Part shown: positions 36,701-47,400 of the stretch, one piece after another
Layout of the letters: every line of letters starts with the position of its first letter
How positions within the stretch are numbered: position 1 is the stretch's first letter
DNA from: Owenia fusiformis
Lineage: Eukaryota > Annelida > Polychaeta > Sabellida > Oweniidae
Length of the DNA: 64,000 bases
Assembly: GCA_903813345.2 (NCBI GenBank)
Contig: CAIIXF020000003.1
Coordinates: forward strand, 17,000,931-17,064,930
Direction of reading: 5' to 3'
The notes under the pieces: model-generated
Told to the model about the DNA's origin: nothing
Seen by the model: only the letters and a program-made list of their open reading frames with translations
Database searches by the model: none
Position numbers and translations under genes: made by a program

Positions 36701-39700
36701 CCCCATATTTGATCCATCAGCCAAATATTAACATAGAAATGTGTACCGTGACACCATCCACAAAAAAACTTGGTATGTTACCACTTGTAGTGGTGACATA
36801 GCTAGATAGAGTTAGTCTCATCAAAGTGGTAGACAAAATTTGCTTGATATTGACAAACATTTGATTTCAGCTAAACCTAGCAAAATATAGATTTCAAATA
36901 TTTTGTCATGGTGAATTGACATGTTAAAGTTAGTCTCAACGAAATGCTTGAGCATTTCTTTATAGTTGGTTATATTCTGAATTTTATTTGTTTGCATCTA
37001 GCAAAATACTTTGAATCATTATTCAGATTTGTTTTAGCTGACATCGGTTTTGAACAAAGCTTGTCCAACATTTTTGATGGGACTAACTCAAGTTAGTTTC
37101 AATCTGCTGTGGACTTGTCGATATGATCTAATAATCAAAGGTCATCAAACCCATACAGGAAATGATGAAACTTGAATACCCAAATGTTATAAATTATCTA
37201 AATTCCAGCATTTTGAGCTAGATAAATTGTATGTTTAGGGTGAATATGAAACTGGTATTTCAACATCTACAGCTGCCAACGCTTTATAAAAGAAATACTT
37301 ATTAATAATTAGGTATGTGGTCAGGGTTGCCTGGAAACTTATATTTGACAACATATATGCATACAGTTATCTCCCCAGGATTTTCTCAGGTGGATGCAAA
37401 ATTCTCATTTTCACAATTCAGACCAAAATTGGTCAAAATATGCCAATTTTCATGATTTTTCTCATATTCAAGTGAGTGCAAATGGATTTTCAGGTGGGTG
37501 CAAGTTTATTTTCAAAATCTCAGGTGGGTGCTACGCCCACTTGCTTAAATGCTGGGGAGATCACTTGCATATGGTCAAATGATGGTAAATGTGACACGTT
37601 TTAAAGGAACTCTGGAGCTGGAGGTGATTTACATGTTGTTAATAACCCTGCAAGTGTACATGTAACAGATATAGCCAATATGACCTCTGAGCACACTGGG
37701 ACACTGTTATGCCGCATCTGAAATTCGTGGTTGAGTTTCTCAGCTGAGGACAACTAAGCCAAACAATGTTTTGAATACAAGTCAACCTCTCAACAGTATG
37801 ATTTATATTACATGTACATGACATAAAGATACATACATAAAGTTAGCATGATAAAATGTTGATAATATAGAACACAAAGGTGCGTAAATTAAAGTTTGAA
37901 GAAAAGTGATTTTGCATTATTTCAAGCAGTAACTGACATTCCATTGATGTTAAGCCAAATGTTACCCCGATAGCTCAGAAAAAGTAAAACTGTTTGAATT
38001 TTCTCACGGCTTTTAGACTCCAGAGATTCTTAGATCCTCTTGCTCCAGAGACTAATCCCGGGAGTCTAATAGCTTTTCAGGAATCTAAAATGTTTTTTCC
38101 GGAGTCTATTATTTTACATTTTTGTCTCATAGTGTTCCAAATGGTAGTGAAAACTGGTGCCAGTGTTACTGTGACTCAACACCTTACCATTACTGAATAG
38201 TGAATACCATAATTTTTAAACCATGTTCCTGAATTCATATATTTCTGTGACTTTGCCAAAGCGTTGGTGATGAATTTGATCCCTTTCATAAAAATGCAGT
38301 TTATAGCCTCAATGTTTTCAGTAGGTTTGTCCAAGATTGCATCCCTGGGATGTAACGATTTTCAAAAAATGCGTCTCCCCTCAACTGCGTCCCTTGAATG
38401 TTCTTGGGAATTCAAAGTCACGCTTTTACACTAACCAAAATAAATTTGATGATATTTTGTATCGCTTTTGCTATTTATTGGTCTAAATCAGTGTTCTGGC
38501 GAGTCAAGTATGTCATTAAATGATACAGATACCATCACTTGCAAGGTACTTATATTCAACCATTAGAAACACATTTTATTTGCATATTTTGAAGCAGTTA
38601 GACAGAGATCACGGTAGACGTTCGCCATTCGCCAATCGCGAATTTTCGAAAGAGGTGGCGAAAAATATGTAAAGGTATTTCGCAGTTATGGCGAATTAGA
38701 GGTGCCACGCCGGTTTCCCGATATTGGACCGAATTTCGGTCCAGATGCTTCGGTTCGGGACATGGGACAGAAAGGGTTAATATCGGTACATAGATTCCTT
38801 CCCTAGAATCCATAAAAACGTGTATAAATAGCGAGGAACACCTCCGACTTCGTTCTGAAAAATTAAATATTTTCACTTACCTCGTACCTAGTTTACACTT
38901 CTTTGCATTGAAAAGTGTTATTAACGGACCCGCGATTTCAGGTAGATGGTAATGCTTGTTCGTAAATTTCTTCATCGTCGTTCGCAAATCGAGTGCATTA
39001 TCAGTATGCCGGATGTAGGAAAGAAATTGAAAAATCGAGCCGGCATCTTAGTCGAAAAAGTCGGCAGTTTGGAAGTATTTTGGGACTCCGATATCACAAG
39101 GTAAACGAATTGGTGATATTACACGGTGCAGACTATGTGAAATGCCGATCACATTCGCGGCAGATGCTTTACATTCAATTTTAATTGAGGTTTTTTTATT
39201 TCTGAATATTATTTTGAAAAGTGAAACTGAAAGTGAAACTGTCATTATCAGACATTGCATCATTTTTAATGTTCCCTTTTTTACGGTTTTTCAAAATGGC
39301 TAATTCATATTTTGGTTGGCGAAATTTTTTTTGGAAGATTTAGCCACAATGGCTAACAAGTTTTTTCAACTATCGTGATCTCTGCAGTTAGATACTGATT
39401 TTGCTTTAGTTTAGGGGCAATCTGCGCGAGGTTCAACTTTTTGGTTCAGTTTCTTGCGCATTCTTAAATAATGACCTTGTGATCGCACTTGACCAATAGA
39501 AAATGGTTTAAATCGGGTCTTCAGCTAGCGGCCAATCATAAGACTCGTTCTGACTACTGCTCAGATATCGAGTATTGGATAATTATTTGTCCTATCACAT
39601 GCCTCGTACTATTTCGATCAGAAATCAACTTCCGGGAAGGAAACTTCGAAAGAAAATTTTATTTCTTTTAGAAATTGAATTATTTAGTGGATTCACGAAG

Positions 39701-41327
39701 TGATTTACGAAATTCAAATCGTGTCCCAAAAACGTAATTATTTTTTTAATTTACGTCCACCCAATCTTGATTTATGTCTTCTCCATTGAAGGATGCCGTT
39801 AATGAAACCTCTGAGCCTTGATTTATCAATGTCTCTCCTGATTATCGATAATACCTGCATTGAATTGAGTCATATACAGTCAGATATGTAACATAATCAA
39901 AAAAAATAAAATAAAAACATTTTCATTTTTTTACCAGTTGTTCTGCTCGCTAGATGGCACCCCTAACTCTTCAAAAAGAAGACAAAAACAACACAAACAT
40001 TTTTCTCTTCACTGTTTAGTGATGTTTAGCATTTGATTTTGCAATTTCTGGTAAGTTTAATTGATTCTTTACATATTCCGGTATTAGGTATTGAAATTTT
40101 AGTACTGGCATTAGGTCAGAATGCCACAGTAATGGTACTTCCAGCAAAACAGCAGATCACTATTGTCACAGGCCCAAGAGATGTCATATCAGAATAAGGC
40201 CAAGACTAGGTTTACTTTACATAGTGCAAGAACTGAGTCATACATAATTAGTCAATGCTAAACAGCTGAGCTACTTAGGTATAGTGTTGTCGCGATTAAT
40301 CGATACATCGCGATATACATCGCCAAAGCTGATTCTGGCGATGCATCGATGTTTTTAAAAAAAATTAATTTGCTAAATATCACCCTTTCTTATCTTATTT
40401 TGATGCAAATCGCTTACCTTTCTCATGTCTTATTTCATTTCTTTCGCTTTAAAACTCAAAATCGAGTCTACAGTTGGGGACATAAATAAATGACAGGTGG
40501 ATTTGCTGAAGTGAGGATTTCCCATGTTAAAAATAAGAGAATTTACAAGAGGCCATACATCAGTGGATGAGATTATACAAAATGTAAAATATACAAATTT
40601 TAAGGGATATATATCTAGACAATATTGGAAATTATGGGCTTTCAGACTACCATAATTAGGAAATGGTGATCGAAAATCGACCTGTCATTTATTTTTGTCC
40701 CCAACTGTAAATGAACCGCCATTAATCTAAAAAAATTTACTTTACTTTACTTTCATTTCATCGTTACTAGAAGTTCCAGGATGTACCAGCGTACTTTTAT
40801 TAATTTGTTCTGTTCAGTATTTTAGTTCAAGAACATTCGGTATTTCAGTGCACTTTTCTCGGACTTTTTCTCGATGTACATTGCGATGTGCATCGATGTT
40901 TACTACTGAAAATTGCCGATTCATCGATGTACGATTATGGCACATCGCAACAATACTTGTAAAATTATTTACCAAAATAAATCTTTGATCTTAGTGGACG
41001 AATTTTGGGACTGACTGTCAGACACACAGAGAGCTTCATTATATTCCCATCGAACTTTATTTGAGGCTATTATTCGAATTTAATTTATTCACATGCTCAA
41101 GAAAGATTCACACTCTTTGCTGATTCAGATGAAATAAAAGAGAAAGATATTGATTTAATTCTAACGTAAGTATACAATCTTACCACTTCTAAATCACAAA
41201 ACCCGGTGAGTACAAGATTCTTTATAAGTTCACATCCTATGCCACCGGCACCAACCACTAATATACGTGATAATTGCACTTTTTCACGGACATTTTCGTC
41301 CAAAACATTTTTCAATCCGGCTGCCAT
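24787..41327 (-). CDS. UBA2: UBA2, SUMO-activating enzyme subunit 2 (complete, 15 exons)
   Basis: Catalytic subunit of the SUMO E1, which pairs with SAE1 to adenylate SUMO, hold it as a thioester and pass it to UBC9, mainly in the nucleus. Exons (minus): 41327-41184, 36291-36137, 35456-35392, 35053-34953, 34592-34403, 34098-33977, 32712-32613, 32139-32003, 27599-27506, 27271-27159, 26992-26837, 26513-26417, 26174-26063, 25393-25245, 24971-24787. The sum is 1920 nt, or 639 residues plus stop, against 640 residues in human. All phases agree. Visible motifs: GAGGIG nucleotide loop at 26-31, [17 protein letters not shown] at 50-66, catalytic Cys175 in [15 protein letters not shown], zinc cysteines 160/163 (CYEC) and 433/436 (CYVC), a ubiquitin-fold region after 440, and a C-terminal acidic/basic tail with RKRK and KKPK nuclear-localisation-like clusters. 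The start is the ATG giving [13 protein letters not shown]. Upstream in-frame residues (from 41393) are unlike the family. Head-to-head with HAUS4. Confidence 0.96.
25505..26062. repeat. Tandem repeats in UBA2 intron 13 resembling the exon 13 donor
   Basis: Units of roughly 110-120 bp with CATGTAGTACTGTTATGTTA and TTCTCAAGTATTTATT landmarks, four or more copies up to the exon 13 border. The repeated block resembles the last ~25 nt of exon 13 plus its donor. The duplicate locus (about 130-290) holds fewer units. Confidence 0.7.
28156..28551. mobile_element. TIR element inserted in the tandem array
   Basis: AAAGGACGATTCTCGGTTTG at the left is matched by the inverted CAAACCGAGAATCGTCCTTT at the right. 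About 396 bp, with an internal ~190-bp partial duplication (GAGCATTATCCCTGCTTC occurs twice). No coding capacity seen. Confidence 0.8.
28917..29287. mobile_element. TTAA-flanked MITE, copy 2, inside the UBA2 intron 8 array
   Basis: Same family as 24333-24704. It interrupts a satellite unit exactly at TTAA. Neighbouring uninterrupted units (for example near 30119-30150) read AAATCTTAAGTCAGATTTG and serve as the empty site. A truncated third relative is seen at 37949-38006. Confidence 0.85.
31601..31674. repeat. Tandem pair of perfect 26-bp palindromes
   Basis: TATGTCACCAC-TTTT-GTGGTGACATA-type palindromes at 31601-31626 and 31649-31674, with an identical AAAACGGAGACCATAACAA spacer, so a 48-bp unit is duplicated. 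These look like fused ends of the GTCACCAC-terminated repeat family. Confidence 0.7.
36419..36575. repeat. AAGTGGAACACC repeat family, copy 2
   Basis: ACAGTGAAACCTGTAAAGTG followed by repeated GTGGAACACC motifs, with GACCAAATGATTTTTATGTTGA matching the interior of copy 3. In UBA2 intron 1. Confidence 0.55.
37949..38006. mobile_element. Truncated fragment of the TTAA MITE family
   Basis: About 60 bp matching the 3' part of the elements at 24333 and 28917 (GTTAAGCCAAATGTTACC, then TAGCTCAGAAAAAGT), without the left end. Located in UBA2 intron 1. Confidence 0.5.
38602..39383. mobile_element. hAT-like element (782 bp) in UBA2 intron 1
   Basis: Inverted ends AGAGATCACGGTAG and CTATCGTGATCTCT, flanked by a perfect 8-bp duplication GCAGTTAG (38594-38601 and 39384-39391). 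Subterminal TTCGCCATTCGCC and GGCGAAA motifs. No transposase frame seen. Confidence 0.85.
40282..40955. mobile_element. hAT-like element carrying a nested MITE
   Basis: Left end TAGTGTTGTCGCGATTAATC and inverted right end CATCGCAACAATA, with ATCGAT-rich subterminal regions typical of hAT-derived sequences. The flanks (CTTAGGTA and CTTGTAAA) are only partly alike, so the target duplication is eroded or the ends are approximate. Confidence 0.65.
40469..40709. mobile_element. TA-flanked MITE nested in the 40282-40955 element
   Basis: TACAGTTGGGGACATAAATA at the left and the inverted TTTTTGTCCCCAACTGTA at the right, about 241 bp with TA borders, Tc1/mariner-like. It lies wholly inside the hAT-like element, which is therefore older. 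Confidence 0.82.
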
Positions 41328-41497
41328 TTTACGGAGTGAAGGTTCAGTTGTATTCTGATTGGACGTCGTTATAAATAGGTCATGAATATCCACAAAAAAT
41401 TAACCCGCCAAATGCAAAAGTGACATTTTGACTTCTGAAATAGATGTAATGTATGTAATTTATCAGATCTAATGCGTCTTACTTCGAATAATCAAGA
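41328..41497. promoter_or_regulatory. Shared divergent promoter of UBA2 and HAUS4
   Basis: Only 170 bp separate the two start codons, which point away from each other, so one short region must hold both 5' UTRs and core promoters. Visible motifs are ATTGG (inverted CCAAT) at 41358-41362, TATAAATAG at 41370-41378, CCCGCCAAA (E2F-like, inverted TTTGGCGGG) at 41404-41412, and TTCGAA (CHR-like) at 41483-41488, 9 bp before the HAUS4 ATG. CCAAT plus CHR and E2F-type sites are typical of cell-cycle genes. Their use here is inferred. Confidence 0.6.
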
Positions 41498-44400
41498 ATG
41501 TCTGCACACCAAGGAAGTTCATCTTCTCAATCCTCTAGAGCATTTATTGAAAGAGGTGAGCCTAATTGATTTCAAGTCAGTTTTTTGCCAAGTTTGGGAG
41601 TTGGAACTTGATAGATTTTTTCTATTAAATATCTATTCTTAAGCTTAGGTTAGACTCTCTCAGACTGAAAGCTTAGAAAAGTATATCCCAGAATCATGTG
41701 CAGCGCAGTTCAACTAAAGTCTAGAACTCAATGTACAGCTCTAAGAAAGATCTAGGTGCATTCATGCACCCTCTGGGTCTCTGAGGATCGTGTTGGCCCC
41801 AGGATGGACGCAAGTCCATACAACAATCCAACGCATTAGAGGCGATGTTCACCATCTAGGAAAGATCAGAATAATAAAGAAGTCTTGGACGCACAGGAAC
41901 TTGTATCAACACCTGACATCTATTGGTGGCCCAACCTGGAAGACCCAGATTAGACAATCAGAAGCTCATTACAGTACATGTATTTCAGGTTTGGCGATCA
42001 ATCAATAGATATCGGGTTTTGATACAGGTTCCTGGGCTTGGACTTCTAAATCTACATCTTTTTTCAATTCACCATGGGCTTTCAAAAGCCAGTGAATTCA
42101 CTGACTAAGATTGGATTGTTGTTTATTTTCTGCAACATTTTTCTCCTGGAGGGCTAGGCCAACATAAGGCAATATAAGTTAAATTTTAAGCATAGAATTA
42201 TTCTAATTTTAAAAGAGAAACTGTTATTAGATAAAGGTGACAATAATAACTCAGGCCCGTAGCCAGAATTTTCCAAGGGGGGTTCACTTTTCCCAAAAAT
42301 TCTAGCGGGGGTTCACAAAAATTTGGCCAAAAATCATACAAAAAATGGTCAGAATGGTGAAAAACTGCATGATTTTGAAAGAAATTTTGGCCAAGGGGGG
42401 TTTGCCCGAACCCCCTGAACCCCCCCCCCCCCCCCTGGCTACGGGCCTGTAACTACAAGAGCATGGCTTAAGGTTCAGCTGGAAGAAAGTGGAATTTACA
42501 AAAACTCCCCTAATTTCTTTAAAATAGACTGATCCAGTAGATTCGCCTGAAGCCACCATATTGTTTTCATACGGGAAGCTTATCTTAACCCTTTAAGTAT
42601 ATAACCATTGAAAGTCATGATGATCTGTTTAAAAAGATCTTATTGTTTGATTTCTCAGTTATTAAAGCTTAACGCATATCGTTGTGCAAATTGAACGCTC
42701 TTTCTGGTGTTGCTCACCGTTTAGTGTAAAAGGCCTGATCCCGGAATAATACTCAAGGCCGAGTCAAGGGCTCATGGGCTTGAGGTCGTTGTGTCAACAC
42801 CTCTGCCTGTTATTCTCTGTTGACCTCTTACCAGGTTTACTTAAAGCAGACAATGTGATGATACTTTCCTGAAAAAAAGGACACATGCCTATAGAACGCA
42901 CATTATTTTGTCCAGGAATTATCATGTGTAGGTATAGCAATTTGTAAAAAAATGTTTTTTTACACATCTTAAATGACCAAGGACTGTCAGTTGTATGTAG
43001 AATGAATCAGGGGAGTTTTTTCATGTATTTCACTTATGTTTTTCATCTAAAAATCATCAATACACTGTAAAGCATTCTATTGATTATAAGATTACGCCAT
43101 ATAATCGAAAAAAATATTTCTCACTTTCAAAGATATAATCTATAAACCCAGGTATTTTCATTTTTCAAACTTTAGAGGGCTTGGAATCATTGATAATCAA
43201 CGCTTTTGAATAAGATAAATGCTGTTTTAAAAAGATTTCATGTATCTCACCGGAATAGCCTGACAACGGTAAAGTCAGATACTGTTGTCACAAATGGCGG
43301 ACATAAGCATTGCTTCAACTGTTTAATCACTAGGTCCTCATTTCATGGGATTTTATCGTCGCTAATTCTGTGCATGTGGTAAGCTCTTGTGATAATGTAT
43401 CATATGAAATCCCATTTTTGATCAAATTGGGTCGTGAATTGCCACAATATAGCTTCTTCGATATTGTCAATGATAATGGAATCTGAATTTGAGTAATTTA
43501 GAAAGACAACGGCATGTGGTAATTACAGTGTCCGTTGTCCCATATCTCATTTTGATCGGTTTAATGAAAGACTTTATTTCGACGGTAGAACATTATTAAC
43601 TATACAATGAGTATAAAGACTGATTGATTGTTTCCAAAGGAATTTAATCTAGATTAAGGAAGGAATTTAATCTAGATGCTCTATTATTTTTAAATTCCAG
43701 CGAACAGTAGCTTGCCACTAAAGCTCACAACTGAAGATATTGAGAGCAGTCCACAGTTTGTTCAACTCCTATCTTCTCTCTCACGTCACCTGACACCAGA
43801 GGGTGTCAGTGTCACAAAAGACAAGGATCTTAAAGAGGTATATTGATATTGTTAGTACACTGAAACCTTTAAAGTGGATGACTCTAGAAGAAGAACACCT
43901 CCATTATTGGAACACTTCGTACAGTCCCAAGACCAACTGCTTTATTGTTAAATGAACCTATATAAGTGGAAAACCTCCCAAGTGGAACTTTTTTAAGAGG
44001 TGCCAAAGGTGTTCCACTTACAGGTGCTAAAGGTGTTCCACTTACAAGATACAAGATTAAGTGTACTTTAATCTAAATACTCAATTTTGATTAATTAAAC
44101 AGCCAGTGGTCACTAGATAATTTGTTTAAGTATCTTGAACCTGCAAAATATCAATTTCAAATGCATCAAACTATTACAAGCAAATGTAATTAAAAACAAT
44201 TTCAACTGTGTTTACCCAGTTTGCAAAATATAATGACTGGCACTTGCATTGAAAGATGGCGGCTGCGTCAAACATACAGTACCTTGTCTCCCTATGTTTC
44301 AGCGACTCTGTTTTGATGATGTTACCATTTTAGAAAATGTCATATCATATTGAAACTATGATATGGCATTTTAAGTTAACAGACAAAAATCTATAATATA

Positions 44401-47400
44401 CATGTAGACATATTTCTAGTCGGTTTTAAGTGATCAACCGGCAGAAAGTAAGTTATACATGACTATAATGAGAAAAAATGAATAATAGGGCAAAATGATT
44501 TTACATGCAGTTAATAGGTTATTGAAGCGTCAATGCTCTTGTGAAAATTGTAGTTGCATGCAGTGGAGTTTTACATTAATCCGATTGGAGCTTTTTGATA
44601 AATTTGATAAAGATTAATTGAACATTTTTATTCATGTTTCTGTCATTTTAGGCCCAGGACTCTCTAAAGCATGAAAAGCATCTTTGGTTGACTGCACATA
44701 TTCTGCATCTAGAGTTGCAGGAGTTGGTATTGGACAATGAATTGAAGAGTCTTGAGATAGCCCCCAGCTCTTCTCAAGCACAGGTACTTTGATTGCACCT
44801 ACTGAATGATATCCGTGATCTTCTCTGCATTGGAGCAATAATGAACTCTGCTATTGAGATTTTTGGATTAGGCACCAATGGTATATTCCCCTAGCACCCC
44901 AGGTTCTTGAGAAAACACCTCACAAGAATCCCAAGTGGCTGATAATGCCTTCAGCAAAGCCACTACAAGTGTACAATGTTTATGTATTGTATATGTATTT
45001 GTAAAATAAATTCTATGAATAAAAAAATAATTGTTGAAAGATGAACAGGTATTCACCTCCATAGAATGATATAGGCCTACATGTTGTAAAGTATCAAAAT
45101 AAATGTGTCAATTTGTCATTTTTCCATGAAACTCTCTTTTAGAGAAATGAATATTGAGTTGAAGAGGTGATAATGGACTAATAAGAATTGGCTGACATTT
45201 ACATTATAAAGATATTGTACATGAATGTGGGGTCGGACCCTCTCATATAAGTTTGGCGGAATAAAATATTGATAATCCAGTGTTCTCCCCATAAAAAATT
45301 TTCAACTGGTGCAATTTTTCAAGTCTGAAAAATTGGCGCTCGCAACTCTTGTGATATCTCCAGGTGCCTCTTTACGTCACTCATTTTTCAAATCAGAAGT
45401 TGAAGTGGAGGGTACCAACTGGGGAGCCTTTGGTTTCAAGAAGGATCCCCCCTCCCCCGGTAAAAGAGACATGGGGAGATCACTGTAACCCAACCCAGTC
45501 CCTAATTGAACATACTTCATTTAAGATATTTTCTTTTATTTCAGTATGAAAAGGCTGTAAAGCAAAATCTGTCACTGAATGAAGTTGCTGACTATATTGA
45601 CTGTGATGTGGACCCATGTAGAGGGGCAGCATTATTGGGCCTCACTAAGCAAGAAGTCTTAAGAAATAACCCCCACAGGAAGGTAAGTTTTTATGATAAA
45701 TGACCCTTTTAAAAACACCTTCCACGGTTAGACCACCACTCTGGTTCAAGTTTCTCCACTCAGTTTAGATTATCACCACCGTCATAATTTCTGACGATGA
45801 AGTGATTGTATTGTCTTTTCTCTAGGAAAATCTGAAACAGGCCTCTGAACAGGCCTCTGAACCAATTATTCATCCTCCAATCACAGGGCTTCAAAATACT
45901 TCTTTCTTTTTACCCCCTGTGATAAGCAGTTAGCATTTCCCCGATTAAGAACTCGCAATTTGATTCGCGACACAGCAATCATGTATACGTCATCGGCGCA
46001 TAATTAGATCACGTGATTCAGTTTTATCGGGCACTTCCAAATTGGTTTTAGCAGGGGGAAGGAAGGAGGTACGGATTCTAGACACCTGCTTAGGAGGATG
46101 CCAGTTACATGTATTTAGAATAATGTTATTGCTGTAAAAATTTTAAAATGAATGCTGTTTTTGTGTCATTCAGAATATGAAGGGTATACAGCAGAAACTG
46201 ATTCCCCAGCTAGAAGAGAGATTGCGGCAGAAATGCGACAACTTGGTGACTTTCCATCAAACATCGACAACTCAAGGTAAAATATTGTGCATTAAGATTC
46301 TATATTTTATATTGCGAAATCATCATAAATTCTCATAAATGTTACATCACATGAATAATATTGATTTATTGGTCTATAATGGTCTAATGGGGCATGTGTG
46401 GTAAGTATAGACCAGCAAATGTATGATGATTTATGGCATACATGTACTTTTTATTAGAATCATAACAAAGGCTTCTATGATTAATGATTATGACAAATTG
46501 CCAAATACTTCCTCAATAGCTGGATGATTTTTTCAGTCTCTTAACCATGAGAAGAGAAGAGAAGCTGAGGTTTAGAATGTATGTCATAAAGATTGAGTTC
46601 AAATTTTCCAGGATGTTTTAATGTATCTAAAACAAACTAGAGTTTACTTTTCTCAGAACTTTATTATTACTACAGTATTTAATCCTCCAGTTTCTATCTT
46701 TTAAACATACCAGTCTACCACTTGATCATTTTTGAAACAATATGTATGAAGTTTTATAATAAGAACATTCAGGCTCGTAGCCATGATCTGCCAAAGGAGT
46801 TCACTTTTTGAAAAATTCCAAAGTGGTTCACATTTGACAAATTTTGCCCAAAAATGGCCAAAATCACTCAAAAAGTGCTCAGAATGGTGAAAAACTGCAT
46901 GATTTTGAGAGAATTTTTGGCCCCCCCTGTCTATTGGCCTGACATTGATACCAGTAACCTGTTCATGCTATAGTAGGAGTACATTTGATACCAGTTCATG
47001 CAATAGTTTATACAGTTCAAATAGATAGTATCATTTTAATATTTGCAGTTCACATAATGTAATAATAACAGCTGATTGCTTCTTAAGAAACAATTTCCTT
47101 TCCATTTTCATTCTGAATTTTCCATTTTTGTTTAAGATGGGATTTCTGAAGAGAAAGTTTCACAAATTCCTGTATATTCCTTGGCTGGGATGTTACTATC
47201 GAGTCCCCACTTCTACTGTCTGTTGCTATTGCATCATCTAAGACAGTCTCAATTCCCGTAACACGAACTATAAATGATCGGTAATCATTTATATGGATCC
47301 CAATATCGATTGTGTCACTGTTTTCTACGATAAGGCCGAAAGGATGGAAGAAAGGGTAGCGAATGAAGTTATTTCGAACGATTGGAATGTTGTTGTAGAG

